NCBI GenBank assembly: GCA_026874595.1
Contig: CM049318.1
Coordinates: 20,809,456-20,873,455, forward strand
Direction: 5' to 3'
From: Sipunculus nudus
Lineage: Eukaryota > Annelida > Sipuncula > Golfingiida > Sipunculidae
Length of the DNA stretch: 64,000 bases
Shown: piece after piece, positions 25,496 through 37,700 of the stretch
Position numbering within the stretch: position 1 is the first letter of the stretch
Layout: each line of letters opens with the position of its first letter
Position numbers and translations under genes: made by a program
Notes under the pieces: model-generated
Seen by the model: the letters and a program-made list of their open reading frames with translations, nothing else
Told to the model about the DNA's origin: nothing
The model's database searches: none

Positions 25496-28400
25496 TGTGT
25501 GTGAGAATAATAAATTTAAATTTTTAAGATAGGTTCACAGTTTTTTTGGGGGTTGGGGGGTGGGGGTGAGGTTCTGATTGTGTAAAATTGATAAACTATA
25601 CACCCTGACCAAATATAGTAAACCCTATATTTGTTGAAATATTCTGTCAGTCAGTGGGCTACCTCAAATGTTTTCATTATAAATTACAGTTACACCACTT
25701 CTGCATCTTTGTGCCATCTTGTGTTCATTCATTGAAACTCTAGTGAGTCTGACATTCATGAGTCTGACATTCATATTGTAAAATACTTTTGTATATCCCA
25801 CAGCTTAGTGGATATGCAATGTGAATAAAAGTATTTTTACTGCAACAAGCTAAAATATGGTTCAAGCTTAAATTTCATCAAAATGATAGTTGGTTATAAA
25901 TATTATCTAATAAATTCAAAATTGGAATACATGATGGTGCAAAGAAGCAGAAGCTTTAATTACAGTAAATAACAAAAGTCATGTTGCAAGGTAACAATAA
26001 TCTTGTTGCAAGGTAGCCTGTTTGACATTAGACAATTGACACAATATAGTTTTGCTGTATTACATTTGTAGACCTGTATGTGGTTATAACCCAGATAACT
26101 GTTATTTTGTCATTTGAGCCATTCTACAAGTCCCTGTTGGAATGATTCATGTAGCTATTTTCATCATTTGTGTCCTCTAGAAGTGAGCTGTGAACTCCGT
26201 ACTGTCAGTGTCAAGTGTTTGAACCAATCAGCTACACCCACTCTGCTGCATCTATTTGACTTGCGCAAGTTTTTCACAATGGAAAATTACGTAAATTATT
26301 CAAAATTATCTTCATCCATATTGTATAGATAGAGCCATATACCGACCATGGACTTAACCTGGAAGAATTTTTTGTTTGCAACAGATTGAATGTGAATGTT
26401 ACACTTCTAGTGTTCTGTGTATCTGACACCCCTTGTATTGTATTGGTGCTTCTATAAATGTTTCTTGATGATGACGTTGCTCAAGATGTACTGTATGGCC
26501 CCTGAAAGGGATGACACTGTATAATGTCCTATGGTGCAAACGTAAATTCAATCACCTGTATATCTTGTTGTTCAATAAAATATGTGAAACTTTTGTATTT
26601 GTGTTTTACATTTCAAAAGAGAATTATATGGATCTTGTTTCATGCTTGTCTGCTGAGACTGTATTTTGATTTTCTTTACTTTTATGAGATTTTATGAGCA
26701 TGTGTTTAAATGGGTCCAATCACCTATAAATCATGTTGGATTAATACAAAAAATGGCTTCTTCCTTTTAAAATATATCTGTATCTGTCAAAATATTGAAT
26801 TGAAACCATTTGCTTACTCCTGTAAACGAGTGGTAAAAACATTGGACCGGGCGCGATCACAGGTGTCAGCATAAACACAGTGTATGGGGCCGTGTGCATC
26901 ACGGAGCCAAAACATGTCAGTCAGGAGATGCCCTGGCTGACTTTGCCCAAAAATGTAATACATGTTTCTGCTGGCTGAAAGACTGTGTTGCGGCTCACAA
27001 TTGGACCTTGGTCTAGCGACCTGGTTATGGTAAACAGACACACTTTGACTGTGTTTACCAACATGCAGAGCCATAACAAGATGTCAAACAGCCTTATGTG
27101 AGGTACTATGACTGTGTGCTGGGATGTTTTTGCTGGGAAACTTTTGTATTTAGCATAACTGGATTGATACTGTGAAAGAATAGGCATAATGTTGCTCCTG
27201 ATTATGTCTCTTTAAATGATCTTGGGAATCACCTTGGAGTCAAATTCTGTAAATATTAAACTTTCCGAACTTCATAGGGAACACATTTGATTTTAGTTCT
27301 TATTCAGCTTATTCTGTGATCAGGTCAACAATGTTAGATGGAAATATAACATAATTACAGTACTAAAAGAATTAGTAAGTTTCATTATATACATTATTTT
27401 TAGTTACGTTTTATCACATTTATACTTGTAAAATTAGCTTGTTATTAGAAACTTAGTAATTGAAGCAACAAACAAAGAATTTTAAGATGAGCATTTCAGG
27501 CCAGAGATTGTTCCTCTACAGTAAAAACTTTAAGCTGGGCAGTCACTGTGGCCCATTTCATAATTGCACCTAAAACTTGTGGTACCATGATGGACATTAA
27601 GACTATAAAAATGAAGCTTGACATGAACAGTAAATCGCAACTACCTATAAAATGACATAGAGCAAGATGCCAGGATATGAATATTAATGAGATAACATGC
27701 TCGCTCTGGCTTACTTTGAGATTTTGCTGGTAAGCAAGGCAAACATCATGGCCCTTGGGTCTAGCATTTCTGACAAACTGAAGTTAGTCTGCACAGAATG
27801 TATGCCACAGATTGGCTGTAACTGTTGCAAAATAACTGATATTCAAGAAAATATCTGGGGCCATTTGAATTTGACATTAAATCCCAAGGGCTAATATTGT
27901 ATTTGAGTATAAAGAAATAGTGTTACGGCTAAAAAAATAAAAGATATAGTTATCAGGCACAGCCCAATGAGCCCATATCAATTTTGTTTTTGATTTTAAA
28001 TAGAAACTTACCAATTTTGAGCTTCAGCCGCTCAGACATTTCTTTCGAGAATATAAAATAATGCAATTCAACAACTACCAAAATACCTCTATGTAACCAA
28101 GGACTAGTCACAGACTTTGATAAAATGTATGAAACCTAATGAAGATAACCAACTTGCTTTAAATGAAATAGTAACTTTGCATAATTGACATGAATTTTTT
28201 CAAGCCATTTAAAAGTCGGGCAATTGTTAACCAATTCAAATCAAACTACAAAAATCAGCTGCTTAATAAGGTCAGGCAAGCTTTATCCAAGCCTGTCAAC
28301 AGTTGTGTTAAAAGCAAGGCTGTGGGTTCTAATTAGACCTAGCTTCTGATGAATAAGTCTGAAAATCTTTTAAGAAAAACAAAGTTCATGGACTGCTAAA

Positions 28401-30770
28401 AAAAGTCCTTTTGTGTTGCCTCCATTTTTGGTGAAGGGATGATTCATGGAATATCATATCCAAAATGTGCGCATTCGAGGCAATTTGATTGAGTAATGGT
28501 GAAAAGATTGTATTGAATAATTATTTTTGAAGAATAAATATATTCAGGTTAAAATAGATTGGTTGAAATCATCTCAGTTTGTAAAGGAGTAACAAGAACA
28601 CAGTATCTCGCTGTAAGCTTTTATTGGTTCATTCATTATATTTTAAACATTTTTGATTTGCTGAAAGCTGACTTTTATCTGCCCATCACATTAAAACATT
28701 GTCACAGATGTTGACACATCATTAGTGTATTAGTACAAAACTCACCAAAAAACCCTTGAATAAATCAGGTAAAACACTACCACTTGCAATTAAGAGAAAA
28801 ACACTTTATGAATTGAACAAATCTAAGTTACCCCTATCTAAAACTGCATTAAATAATTATCAGATTGTAAACAGCAATTGTGTAAATTATATTCTCTGTA
28901 AAACACATGCAAGTCAATGGATAAAATATATTACAACACTGGCATAAAGGTTCCAAAAAAAAAGAGAAATTCTTGCATTTTTTCTAGGTATATCCTGACA
29001 TGTGTGTCCATGTACTTTAAATCTGCATTTATGATTCAGTGTAAATGTCATATGATATGGGGAAGTGTATTTCCTTGTCTTGTGGGGTATAAAAAAACAC
29101 GCTACTGGACACCCTAAATTGCTTAAAACACCCCTGAAAAATCATGCCATTCCTTTAAGTGTATGCAAACTTTTTTTTGTTTCATTATTTACTTGAAAAT
29201 CCTTTTTTTGAAGAAACAACAGAATAGCATATCTGCCTTTTAGATCACATTATGCTGTGTTTAATTCTCTTTGCTTGGTTTCCTAAATCTGCAGAAGGAA
29301 AGAATCCTTTTATTCCAGAGGTACAGAAAACAATATTTCTACAAGTCAGCATTTATGTAAAAAACATTGTTTTGCATATAATCTTTACATTATCTTTAAC
29401 CCAATGAATCTAAAATATAACAAAGCCTGTTATTGTATAAAAAATATAATTATAAATACAGACTGAGTTGCCCCTGCAAGATACCATGGCAAGACAGACA
29501 TGCACCAACATTTCCTGAATTTCATTTTGTATAAAAGACAAAAGACAGAGGACTCTCCAATGGTTCCATATATTTATATATATGTACATGTTTATCTTAT
29601 GAGCATTATCTTCATGCACCTTTGCAGGCAGCAATGTATGAAATTATTTAAAATAATTTGAGATTTATTTTTCATGGAATTCATAATTTTGATTATACTC
29701 AAGTACACACATGTAAATATTGCTTTTACAGCTTGTTTGATATTAAGTCACAAAGGGAAAATTAAATGACATCATTTGGTTACAATCAATTAAGTACACA
29801 TACTGCCTACCAGTATATTTTCATGAAAATAATTGTGGTATATTAAAAAAAGTTAACAGTGAAGTTTGATTAATATGTAAGCACGAATTGTAAAATGAAA
29901 AATCAAAGCAAAGTGGTCATGATATAAGAACATGAGTTGTTAATAAACAAACAAAAATATATTATGGCATAGATATGAGATTAGCAGTTGCAAATGACAA
30001 ACAGAAACATATATATATATTTATGATATATGAACACAAGTAGTAAAATAATGAACAAACACATATTATGATCAATGTGAGACTTAACAGGAAAGGACTT
30101 TCCAGGCCCTGAAAAGATCCCAATCACCAGATAAAAAAAAAGCACTGTGGTAAAATGAGAAATTGTTTTACTTCTGAAGCATAATGTGTAAGGATTGGAA
30201 TATTTAGTTAAAGATGAACCAGTACACTAAAGGTAGAATATAACCTAGTCTTGTTTAATTCATAAGCAATAGGTCTTTGCTAATTAAAGGAGCCTATTCC
30301 AATAGCTGCATCATAAGCTAAAGATAATCTCTTGAATTTTTATAAAAATATGCCAGAAAATGCTGATTCCATCAAACACAGGCTGTTCATTTGATTCAAA
30401 TCCATGTTTAAAATATTATGGAATAACCAAATAATCCAAACACATTATACAAGGATATCTGGCACAAGTCAGACAAACCAGTTTTGCAAATGTTGTTTTG
30501 CAACTATTTAGCTTTAAACTTCTGCACTTAAGCCACTGACCACCTTAGGTTTCACCTTTTACCATTTGTAAGATGTGCTGCGTTCACAGACAGCTTGCAG
30601 ATGAACCAGCTCTCACACATAAATGTAACAGAGGCAATAGAAGAACCTTTGTTAACAGGAATTACATTATTATTTTATTTTATTAAATATGTATGGAGAG
30701 TGAGTTAGAAATCACACAAATTCTATGGTAAAGGTGGGTAAATAGCCAAGCTCTAAGTTATTCCAAGTAA
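25496..30770. other. Intergenic DNA, no gene recognised
   Basis: Mostly AT-rich. At 26815-27090 a patch with more CpG (GGACCGGGCGCGATC, GCCGTGTGCATCACGGAG) has short frames in both directions, but none resembles a known protein. Near 26490-26590 a CCCCTGAAAGGG hairpin and an AATAAA could mark the end of a transcript or retroelement. Confidence 0.45.
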
Positions 30771-31145
30771 CAGGTTTCCATGGCTCAACGGTAGAGCACA
30801 GGACTCAAAGCTGGGAGATTGCGAGTTTGAATCTCAGTCGAGGCGGTGAGATTTTTTACGGTTGGCCCCCATCCAGGGTGAGTGTTCTGCAGGCTTAATT
30901 GGGAGACTGTGCCCAACAGTCATGTTTCACTCACAAACAAGTGCGCCTTTTGGGGGTTTCTTGGTGTTGTGATCCAGCAATGGTGAGGACACACACCCAG
31001 GACCCACAGGAGTGTTACACTGAAACTGGTTGACACCAGGATAACCAAGTGTTAGCCCCTGTCAACGGAACAGAACTCAGATGTAGATACTACATATTTA
31101 AGCATGCATTAAAAAATGTAGGCAGTTACCACCACCAAAAAAATC
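30771..31145 (+). mobile_element. tRNA-derived SINE, copy A (most complete)
   Basis: The head carries an A box (TGGCTCAACGG) and a B-box-like GAGTTTGAATCTC. A conserved body (AAGCTGGGAGATTGCGAG, TTTCACTCACAAA, GATCCAGCAATGG) and the tail GGCAGTTACCACCACCAAAA follow. Copy B shares head, body and tail. No flanking duplication was fixed. Confidence 0.75.
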
Positions 31146-32286
31146 TTTAAAAAAGAAAAGTTATTACCAAATAAAACCCACTCGTTTGTCTTAGATGTTC
31201 TGAACTTTTTGATCAGTCCCACAACATTTTTCTTCATTTAATTTAGGTTTTCACCTTTTAACAAAATTTCCTGATTTCCTGAAACTAATTGCAAGGAAAA
31301 CATGTAAATAGTAAATTAGGCATATCAGCTTATTAATCTTTTCATGATTATACAGTACAAAATTAACACAAAGGCAACTGCATTTCAAACAAGCTAGAAT
31401 ATCAGGCTTAACATGCAACTCAGCAAAGTCATTATAATATTTATAGAACACATATGAACACCCTAATATACATGTAGTAAATTAATAAGAAACAATGTGG
31501 TGACAAAATTGCTGACAATATTACTTGTCCCTGAACATGACCATTAAAACAATAACAAAAAGAGCATAACAAACACAACAAGTGATGCAACAATAAATAA
31601 ATATAGACATTAACAAATAATTATTTATATGAGCAAATGAATATAATAGAATGTAAACCAATGAGATTTCTTTCCCCGCTGCCTAATAATAAGTAAAGGG
31701 TTTTTGAACATTCCGGTGGAAGATATGCTGTCACCGACATTGGCTGTATCTGCACTAGGAAATAATCTGGATCATGGATCAGCTTACTTCACCTGCACAA
31801 GGCCACTTATCTAAGTCATTTCAGTACATATTCTCCCCCTCAAAAGGTGGTCTGCAGATAACAATTTACATTACTCTTGAATACAGTGAACCAGTTCCTT
31901 GTGCATACAGGCAAATCCGTTTTGGTCTGCTTGAAACCAGTTTGGGTGCCCTATGACCTAGTCCTTCCCTGAGAAATATGTGTTACAATTCATACAGAAA
32001 ATTGGATTAAAAACAGAAAGCAGACAGTAAACTCATGAAGTATTGAATAAATTGGTATATGCCTTTGTAAAATAAACTTCTGTGTGGTACTTTCTGACTA
32101 GAGTACACCAGTTTAGTGTTATCAGGATTAGATGCGAAGTACAGTGCAGATATGGCAATTAACAAAGAAATTTTAGTATCAGCATAAATGCAAAAATGTT
32201 ACTGCATAGTCTGATGTTCAAAGGAATGAAGCAAACAGATTCTAATTTTCAAAATCTATTATTAAATAAAAAGGCATTTGCATTAC
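31146..32286. other. Intergenic DNA, no gene recognised
   Basis: AT-rich spacer between two SINE copies. The patch at 31690-31970 is more balanced in composition but its frames are short and unrecognised. Confidence 0.45.
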
Positions 32287-32650
32287 TGGCATCTCTGGCT
32301 TAAGGGTACAGTACAGGGCTCAAAGCTGGAAGATTGTGACTTCAAATTTTAGCTGAGGTACTAAGATTTTCATGGTTGCCCCTCCACCCAGTGTAAGTGC
32401 TTAATGGGATGGTTGTGCCCAGTGGGTGGGCTTGACTCACAAACTAGTGTGCTTTTTAGTAATGGGAAAGATTATACACCTAGGGCTCACAGGTGCAACA
32501 GTCACCAGGATCTAAAATGACAGGAAGCGTATGATACTACCTTGTCAAATAGTCCCAAACTTGCTGAAATTCTGCAGATGTGCATATACTTAGTTAAGCT
32601 GGCATAAGAAATAGAGGCATTTGCCGCCACCAAAAAACATACTTAAACAA
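32287..32650 (+). mobile_element. tRNA-derived SINE, copy B
   Basis: Same layout as copy A, from CTCTGGCTTAAGGGTACAG through TGACTCACAAACTAG to the tail GGCATTTGCCGCCACCAAAA. The B-box region has decayed (GACTTCAAATTTT), so internal RNA polymerase III activity is unlikely. Confidence 0.7.
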
Positions 32651-33780
32651 GTTTTGCAGGGATCCCTTTGAAACATTTTAATAAATGTAAGTATAATATT
32701 TTTTTTTTTAATTTTGATTCTTCTCACATTTTAAAATAAAACCCAGCTGGGTAGAATAAGAAATAAAGAATACAATCTGCTTGATATTTATGAATAATAA
32801 TGAATAATTTGACCTGAACCCCAAGACCCTAGTCCTTTTAACTTCTTTATATATCCTTGCCTGTATCAGTGCATGTAGCATTACTGTGTAAAACATTTGA
32901 CTGCAATAATAATAAGATAAACCCTTTTCTCTGTGTCCACTCAACTGTAATCAGACACTGCCAGAAAAATGTAACAAATACACATCATCATACAGAATCA
33001 GATTACCTGCACAAACTGCAAGGTAAAAGCCAAGGTTCTGGACTGATAAGATTGACTGTGTGTGAACTGTATCTGCATAACAAAACGTGCCCTCCAGTTT
33101 TCATATATATAACACATAAGGGGTCTGTTTCTATGCACCTAATGTATGCTGGCAAACCAGAAATATGATAAAAAACACATGTCAAACATGACAATGGGAT
33201 GAAAGTAAGACAGGTGTTACTGTTCCTGTTTTGAGTCAACTGTTAACAAATATTCTCTGATCATGACTAACAATGCCCCTCTGTTTTCACAGATATATTT
33301 ATCAGGACTACTGTATAATAAACTGAGCTATTCTCTGTCACAAGTCACTGATATGCTTACCATGATAACCTGGTAGATCTGGATACTCTAATTCACTGAA
33401 ATATATCATGTTCTTCCTTGTGTCCACAGAAAATAAATGTATCACATAATAATCTGTCACATACAAGACTATGGTCCCGTCATTAAGTACTAAAGTATTA
33501 GGGGACATACACATTGACATGAACTCAATTATATCTGCAGCCTCAGCAGTACTGATGTATGATGATTTTCTACTTATTATCTATGTGATTCATTGACACT
33601 AAATAACAAGTGACCCAGAGGTCATGATGCTCAGCAAACTAGGGAGACATTCACAAAAGGAATGTTATGATCTGAATGCCAAATTTTGCAGGTGGTATCC
33701 CCATGAAACATTCAATGATCAATAAGCATGGAAAAAATCATGGTGATCGATGCATTAGTTATTCAGATACTGGAGCTTTT
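32651..33780. other. Intergenic DNA, no gene recognised
   Basis: Several short overlapping frames on both strands at 32857-33520, none with a recognisable domain. Confidence 0.45.
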
Positions 33781-33803
33781 GTATCAATTATTTTAACTAT
33801 TCT

Positions 33804-34045
33804 GGGGGGGGGGGGGGGGGACTTTAGAGTCCCATAGCTCAAAGCATATGGGTAACAGAGGCCTAATTTCAGGTTTCCAAGGAGATTTTTTATGGACCTC
33901 CCTGGATGTCAAGTTACAAGATTCTAGGTTCAGTGGTTACGATTTGTGCCTGGTTAATGGACAGATGGAAGGGCGACAACAAAGACTGATTGCTATAGCT
34001 CTGATGACTTTCAGTCAGCTGAGCTATAAACTGGAATTTCTCTGC
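33804..34045. repeat. Dispersed repeat with G17 run and GTCAGCTGAGCT end
   Basis: Starts at a run of 17 G (33804-33820) and ends ATAGCTCTGATGACTTTCAG followed by TCAGCTGAGCTATAAAC. The same end closes the larger repeat at 45699. It is a truncated member of a widespread repeat family. Confidence 0.55.
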
Positions 34046-34439
34046 AAATAGACTGTGATCTTCAGAAACTATATATATCACACATATGGTAGGTTACTAT
34101 TTTAATCAACAGACTCTTATCAAATAATATAACACATTTTTATATTGTGTCAAATTAAAAAGATTGTATGTCATTTTGTGGCATTTTGGAAATTATGTAT
34201 AAACCTGAATTTTATCCAGATCTTTTGAAGGACCTGGTAAATAAGCGAGATTCAGTTGTACCTGTGTGAGCTGGTGTGTATGATGTTGCTGGTTACAAAA
34301 CACAATCGATGACCTTGCTGCTCACATATCTAATAGTAACATTAAACATAACCACACTTAGCACTTGACACTGTACACATAAGCCATCATTAATAAGCAC
34401 TTAATGATAATCTTCAGCCATATTTGCATATATTTCCAC

Positions 34440-34640
34440 TTGTATTTTATACAGTTGAACATATCTTAAAGACCACCTGCCTTATATGACCAGCTGTTTA
34501 TAAAAACCTCCCTTTAATAAGCTATGAGAATTTACATTTGTTATTATTGACCTGTCTGATAGGACCATCTGCAAATTAAAACCTTGACTGGCAGATCCCA
34601 TGGGTGATCTTATCACACAGGTTCCCCTGTATAATATACA
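34440..34640. repeat. Dispersed repeat, AGACCACC/ACCTGTCT family, copy 3
   Basis: AAGACCACCTGCC, GACCTGTCTGATAGGACC and CACAGGTTCCCCTGTA match the words of copies at 21888 and 38205, mostly in the opposite orientation. It lies just past the 3' end of the DAGL gene. Confidence 0.5.
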
Positions 34641-34728
34641 AGTATCTTCAGTAGCACTTGACAGTTCTCAAATACTAAATAAAACATCTGAACCTAAACA
34701 GGTGTCATCTTTTACGGTTTTCCTTTAA

Positions 34729-37700
34729 TTATAACTTGCTATGTTTGACTGACAGGTGCTCCAGAGCATGTAACACTGCCCACGGAGTGTGGTGACGAAT
34801 AATGTCACTGCTCAGCACCACCTGCTGGAAAGAGTCGTCATCACAATCGACCCACTGAACATCGTACTTGTAACAATCACTCCAGCTGAACAGAGACCTA
34901 CAAAAAATTATATATATATGAAAATAAACTTGACTGCAAGTAGCTTTCTTGATTAGCACAAATATTTACTTGAGATTCAAAATATTTTTCTGTATTAAGA
35001 AATAGCATTACCTACAAATTGTGTAGCAATTATCTATAGATATATTTTTAATATATGAAGGGTCAAAAAAGGGTTTCTATTTAGCAAAGCTTGCTTCAAT
35101 GATGAGGGGCACTGGAGTTATCTAACTGTGTGTAATAACTGTCATAATTATAACTGGTTAGCGTAGAGTAAATGCTCGCTAATAGAAAAGAGTGAAAAGA
35201 GAAGTTACTCTTGCTGTGGGAGGGAGAAAAGAACTATACAGAACTAGAATATGGGTAGTTGACAAGCGACTACATGTATCCGCCAAAATCAGAGTAGGAT
35301 GAGTTAAGTGAGGCATGGATTGAGTGGCAAGGGGAAATAGAGTTACATGGTTAAATATTAGAATGGATGTCTGCCACGTTAACATGATTGTAGGTGGTGC
35401 CACCTGTTATTTGAACGAGAAACTATCCAAGATGTATACACATGCAAAATTTTAGGTTGATAAGTCAAACCACTGCAGAGATATGAGTGATTTTATCCCA
35501 CAGCAGACAAACAGATGGACGCTGTGCAAAAATGGCTTATAAAGCTATCCAAGGGCTAGATTTGTACAAAAAATTTTTCCTGATCGGTCAAACGGTTCCC
35601 GAGATATGTGGGTTTATGTGTGGAAACAGACGCACAAGCGGACACTGGGCAGAGATGAAAGATCAGAGGTCAAGGCAATTGGTTAGGTACCAGTTCACAT
35701 GTGACCCGATAATTGGTGTAAGTTTTTGAAAAATCCGTCCTGTAGTCTCAGAGGAGTTCTCCGGAAACAAACGCCGCGGCAGAACCCGGTCAAAAACATA
35801 GTATCCGCAAAACTCTGGTGGATACAAATATATGATGTGGGAAGATGTAGCTGAAGAAGACTGACGATGCATGATGATTTTTAAAGATGCTGCTACACTA
35901 TAGCATAAGATCCACTTTGCTGCATTATCACCTGTTGGGTGTATGCAAGTATACCCTTCATTATTCTATGCTTTTCAGTGTGCACATCACAGGATTCTTA
36001 TCTTTCATATCCTGTACTAAAATGATAAACATACAGTTCTGATCAGTGGGGGGAAATGTTCATAAAATTATTATTGATATACATTTAAATGACTGTGCAG
36101 TCATTTGGCTGCAATGCAGACTTATTTGAAGCCAAGAGGACCTGGATATTATAATTACATTTAATAGTCATAATGGATTTCCAACAGGTCACATCATCTC
36201 ATGGCTGTCAATCTTAGGTAAATTTTCAGGGCAATTGCTTGAAAGATTCTTGAGATAATATATGCGAAATGAATTCCAGGATGCTGCCTGTCTAACATAT
36301 CAGATTTCAAAGTTGATATCTGAAAGTTCATAACCCACATCCTGTTATGGGTGTCAATCATTATTAAATTTTGACAGCAGTAACTTACACCTGCCTAGGC
36401 TGGGCACTAATAAATCAATAACTAGACCAAAGTATAACAGATTGGTAAAGTGTGTACTTTTAATTATTTACCATTCACTGTAGTCTTCCTGGAGATGCAT
36501 CATACATCCTGGGGGATACATGTCTGTCATACTTGTCCAGGTGTGCTCAGCGCTGTTAATAGCGGCCTGCAGGTGGCGCCGGTAGTTATCCACCTGCTCC
36601 TTCGCTGCAGCGTCACCTTCCCAGGATGGGTGGTCTGGAGTCGAAACAGCCTTGTGTGATGGACCGAAGATCCCGCTCACCAGTCTTCTTAGCCAACCAC
36701 CAAATACCTCATGCTGAATCAGAGTTACCACATGATAAGGTGCGAGGTTGCTCACTATACCTGGCAATATATTAGAACTAAGCTTATTACATACATGCTT
36801 AGCATGATTCACATGAATCACACCAAAATTTAAACATGAATCTTGCTATTATTTCATGGCAGTCCAGTAAAATAAACTGTTTCTTTTACATATATAAAAT
36901 GGGAAAAAAATGAAAATGAAGGTGAGTTTTGAACTCACAATCTCTGGCGTTGGGTCCTATGCTCTTCCACTGAGCCACAGAAGCTGGTTATAGAATACAA
37001 CCATTGTCAGCAAACCAATATGTTTATAAATGTTCACTGTGAATTACCTTTGGTGTATCCAGATCTCTCAGCACTTTAAACAACCTAAGCTTTAGATCAT
37101 GAAGTGAGCGGACAGACATGTGAGTGATGACATCATCACCGAGGGACACAGCACACACAAACTTAGAGCAGTACTTGGCAGCTGGAAGCCTGGGTGAAGA
37201 ATATGAATCACTGTCAATCAAACTGTGCCAGAGATGAAAGAAAATATTGCAGCAAGTTCATTATAATTATCTAAATGTATTTTGCTCATATTAAATTTCA
37301 GCTTCTAATGGTACAGCACATCTTTACTAGATCATGTTGAACACTGCCACTTAAAGCTGATGTTACTACATATGTTAAAAAGGCAGTGACACACAAATCA
37401 AGATTAACGTGTGATCTTGAAATGACAGAGGTGTATGTTAACAGAAGGTCTGCATCAGTATAAATAACAAATGCAGGGCTAAAAAATGTGTTGGCCCCCA
37501 CTGGCCAGCTAATAATTCAACAGGGTATGATCAAGATACCATTTTATTTGGAATCATACTATTTTTAATTTGTTGTGCAAAAAGAAAGGTCAGTTTATTT
37601 CAGATTTTTTTAAATAAAAGAATCTGCGGTCCAGTGAAATCATTTGAGGTCTGTTAAATATTCTGCCATTCCTGATTCCTGCACATGTATAGGTGTTCAC

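Noticed and set aside
36915-36992. Functional tRNA gene on the minus strand
   Set aside because: D-like and T-like arms are present, but the anticodon stem and acceptor stem do not pair; it matches the SINE head of other copies.
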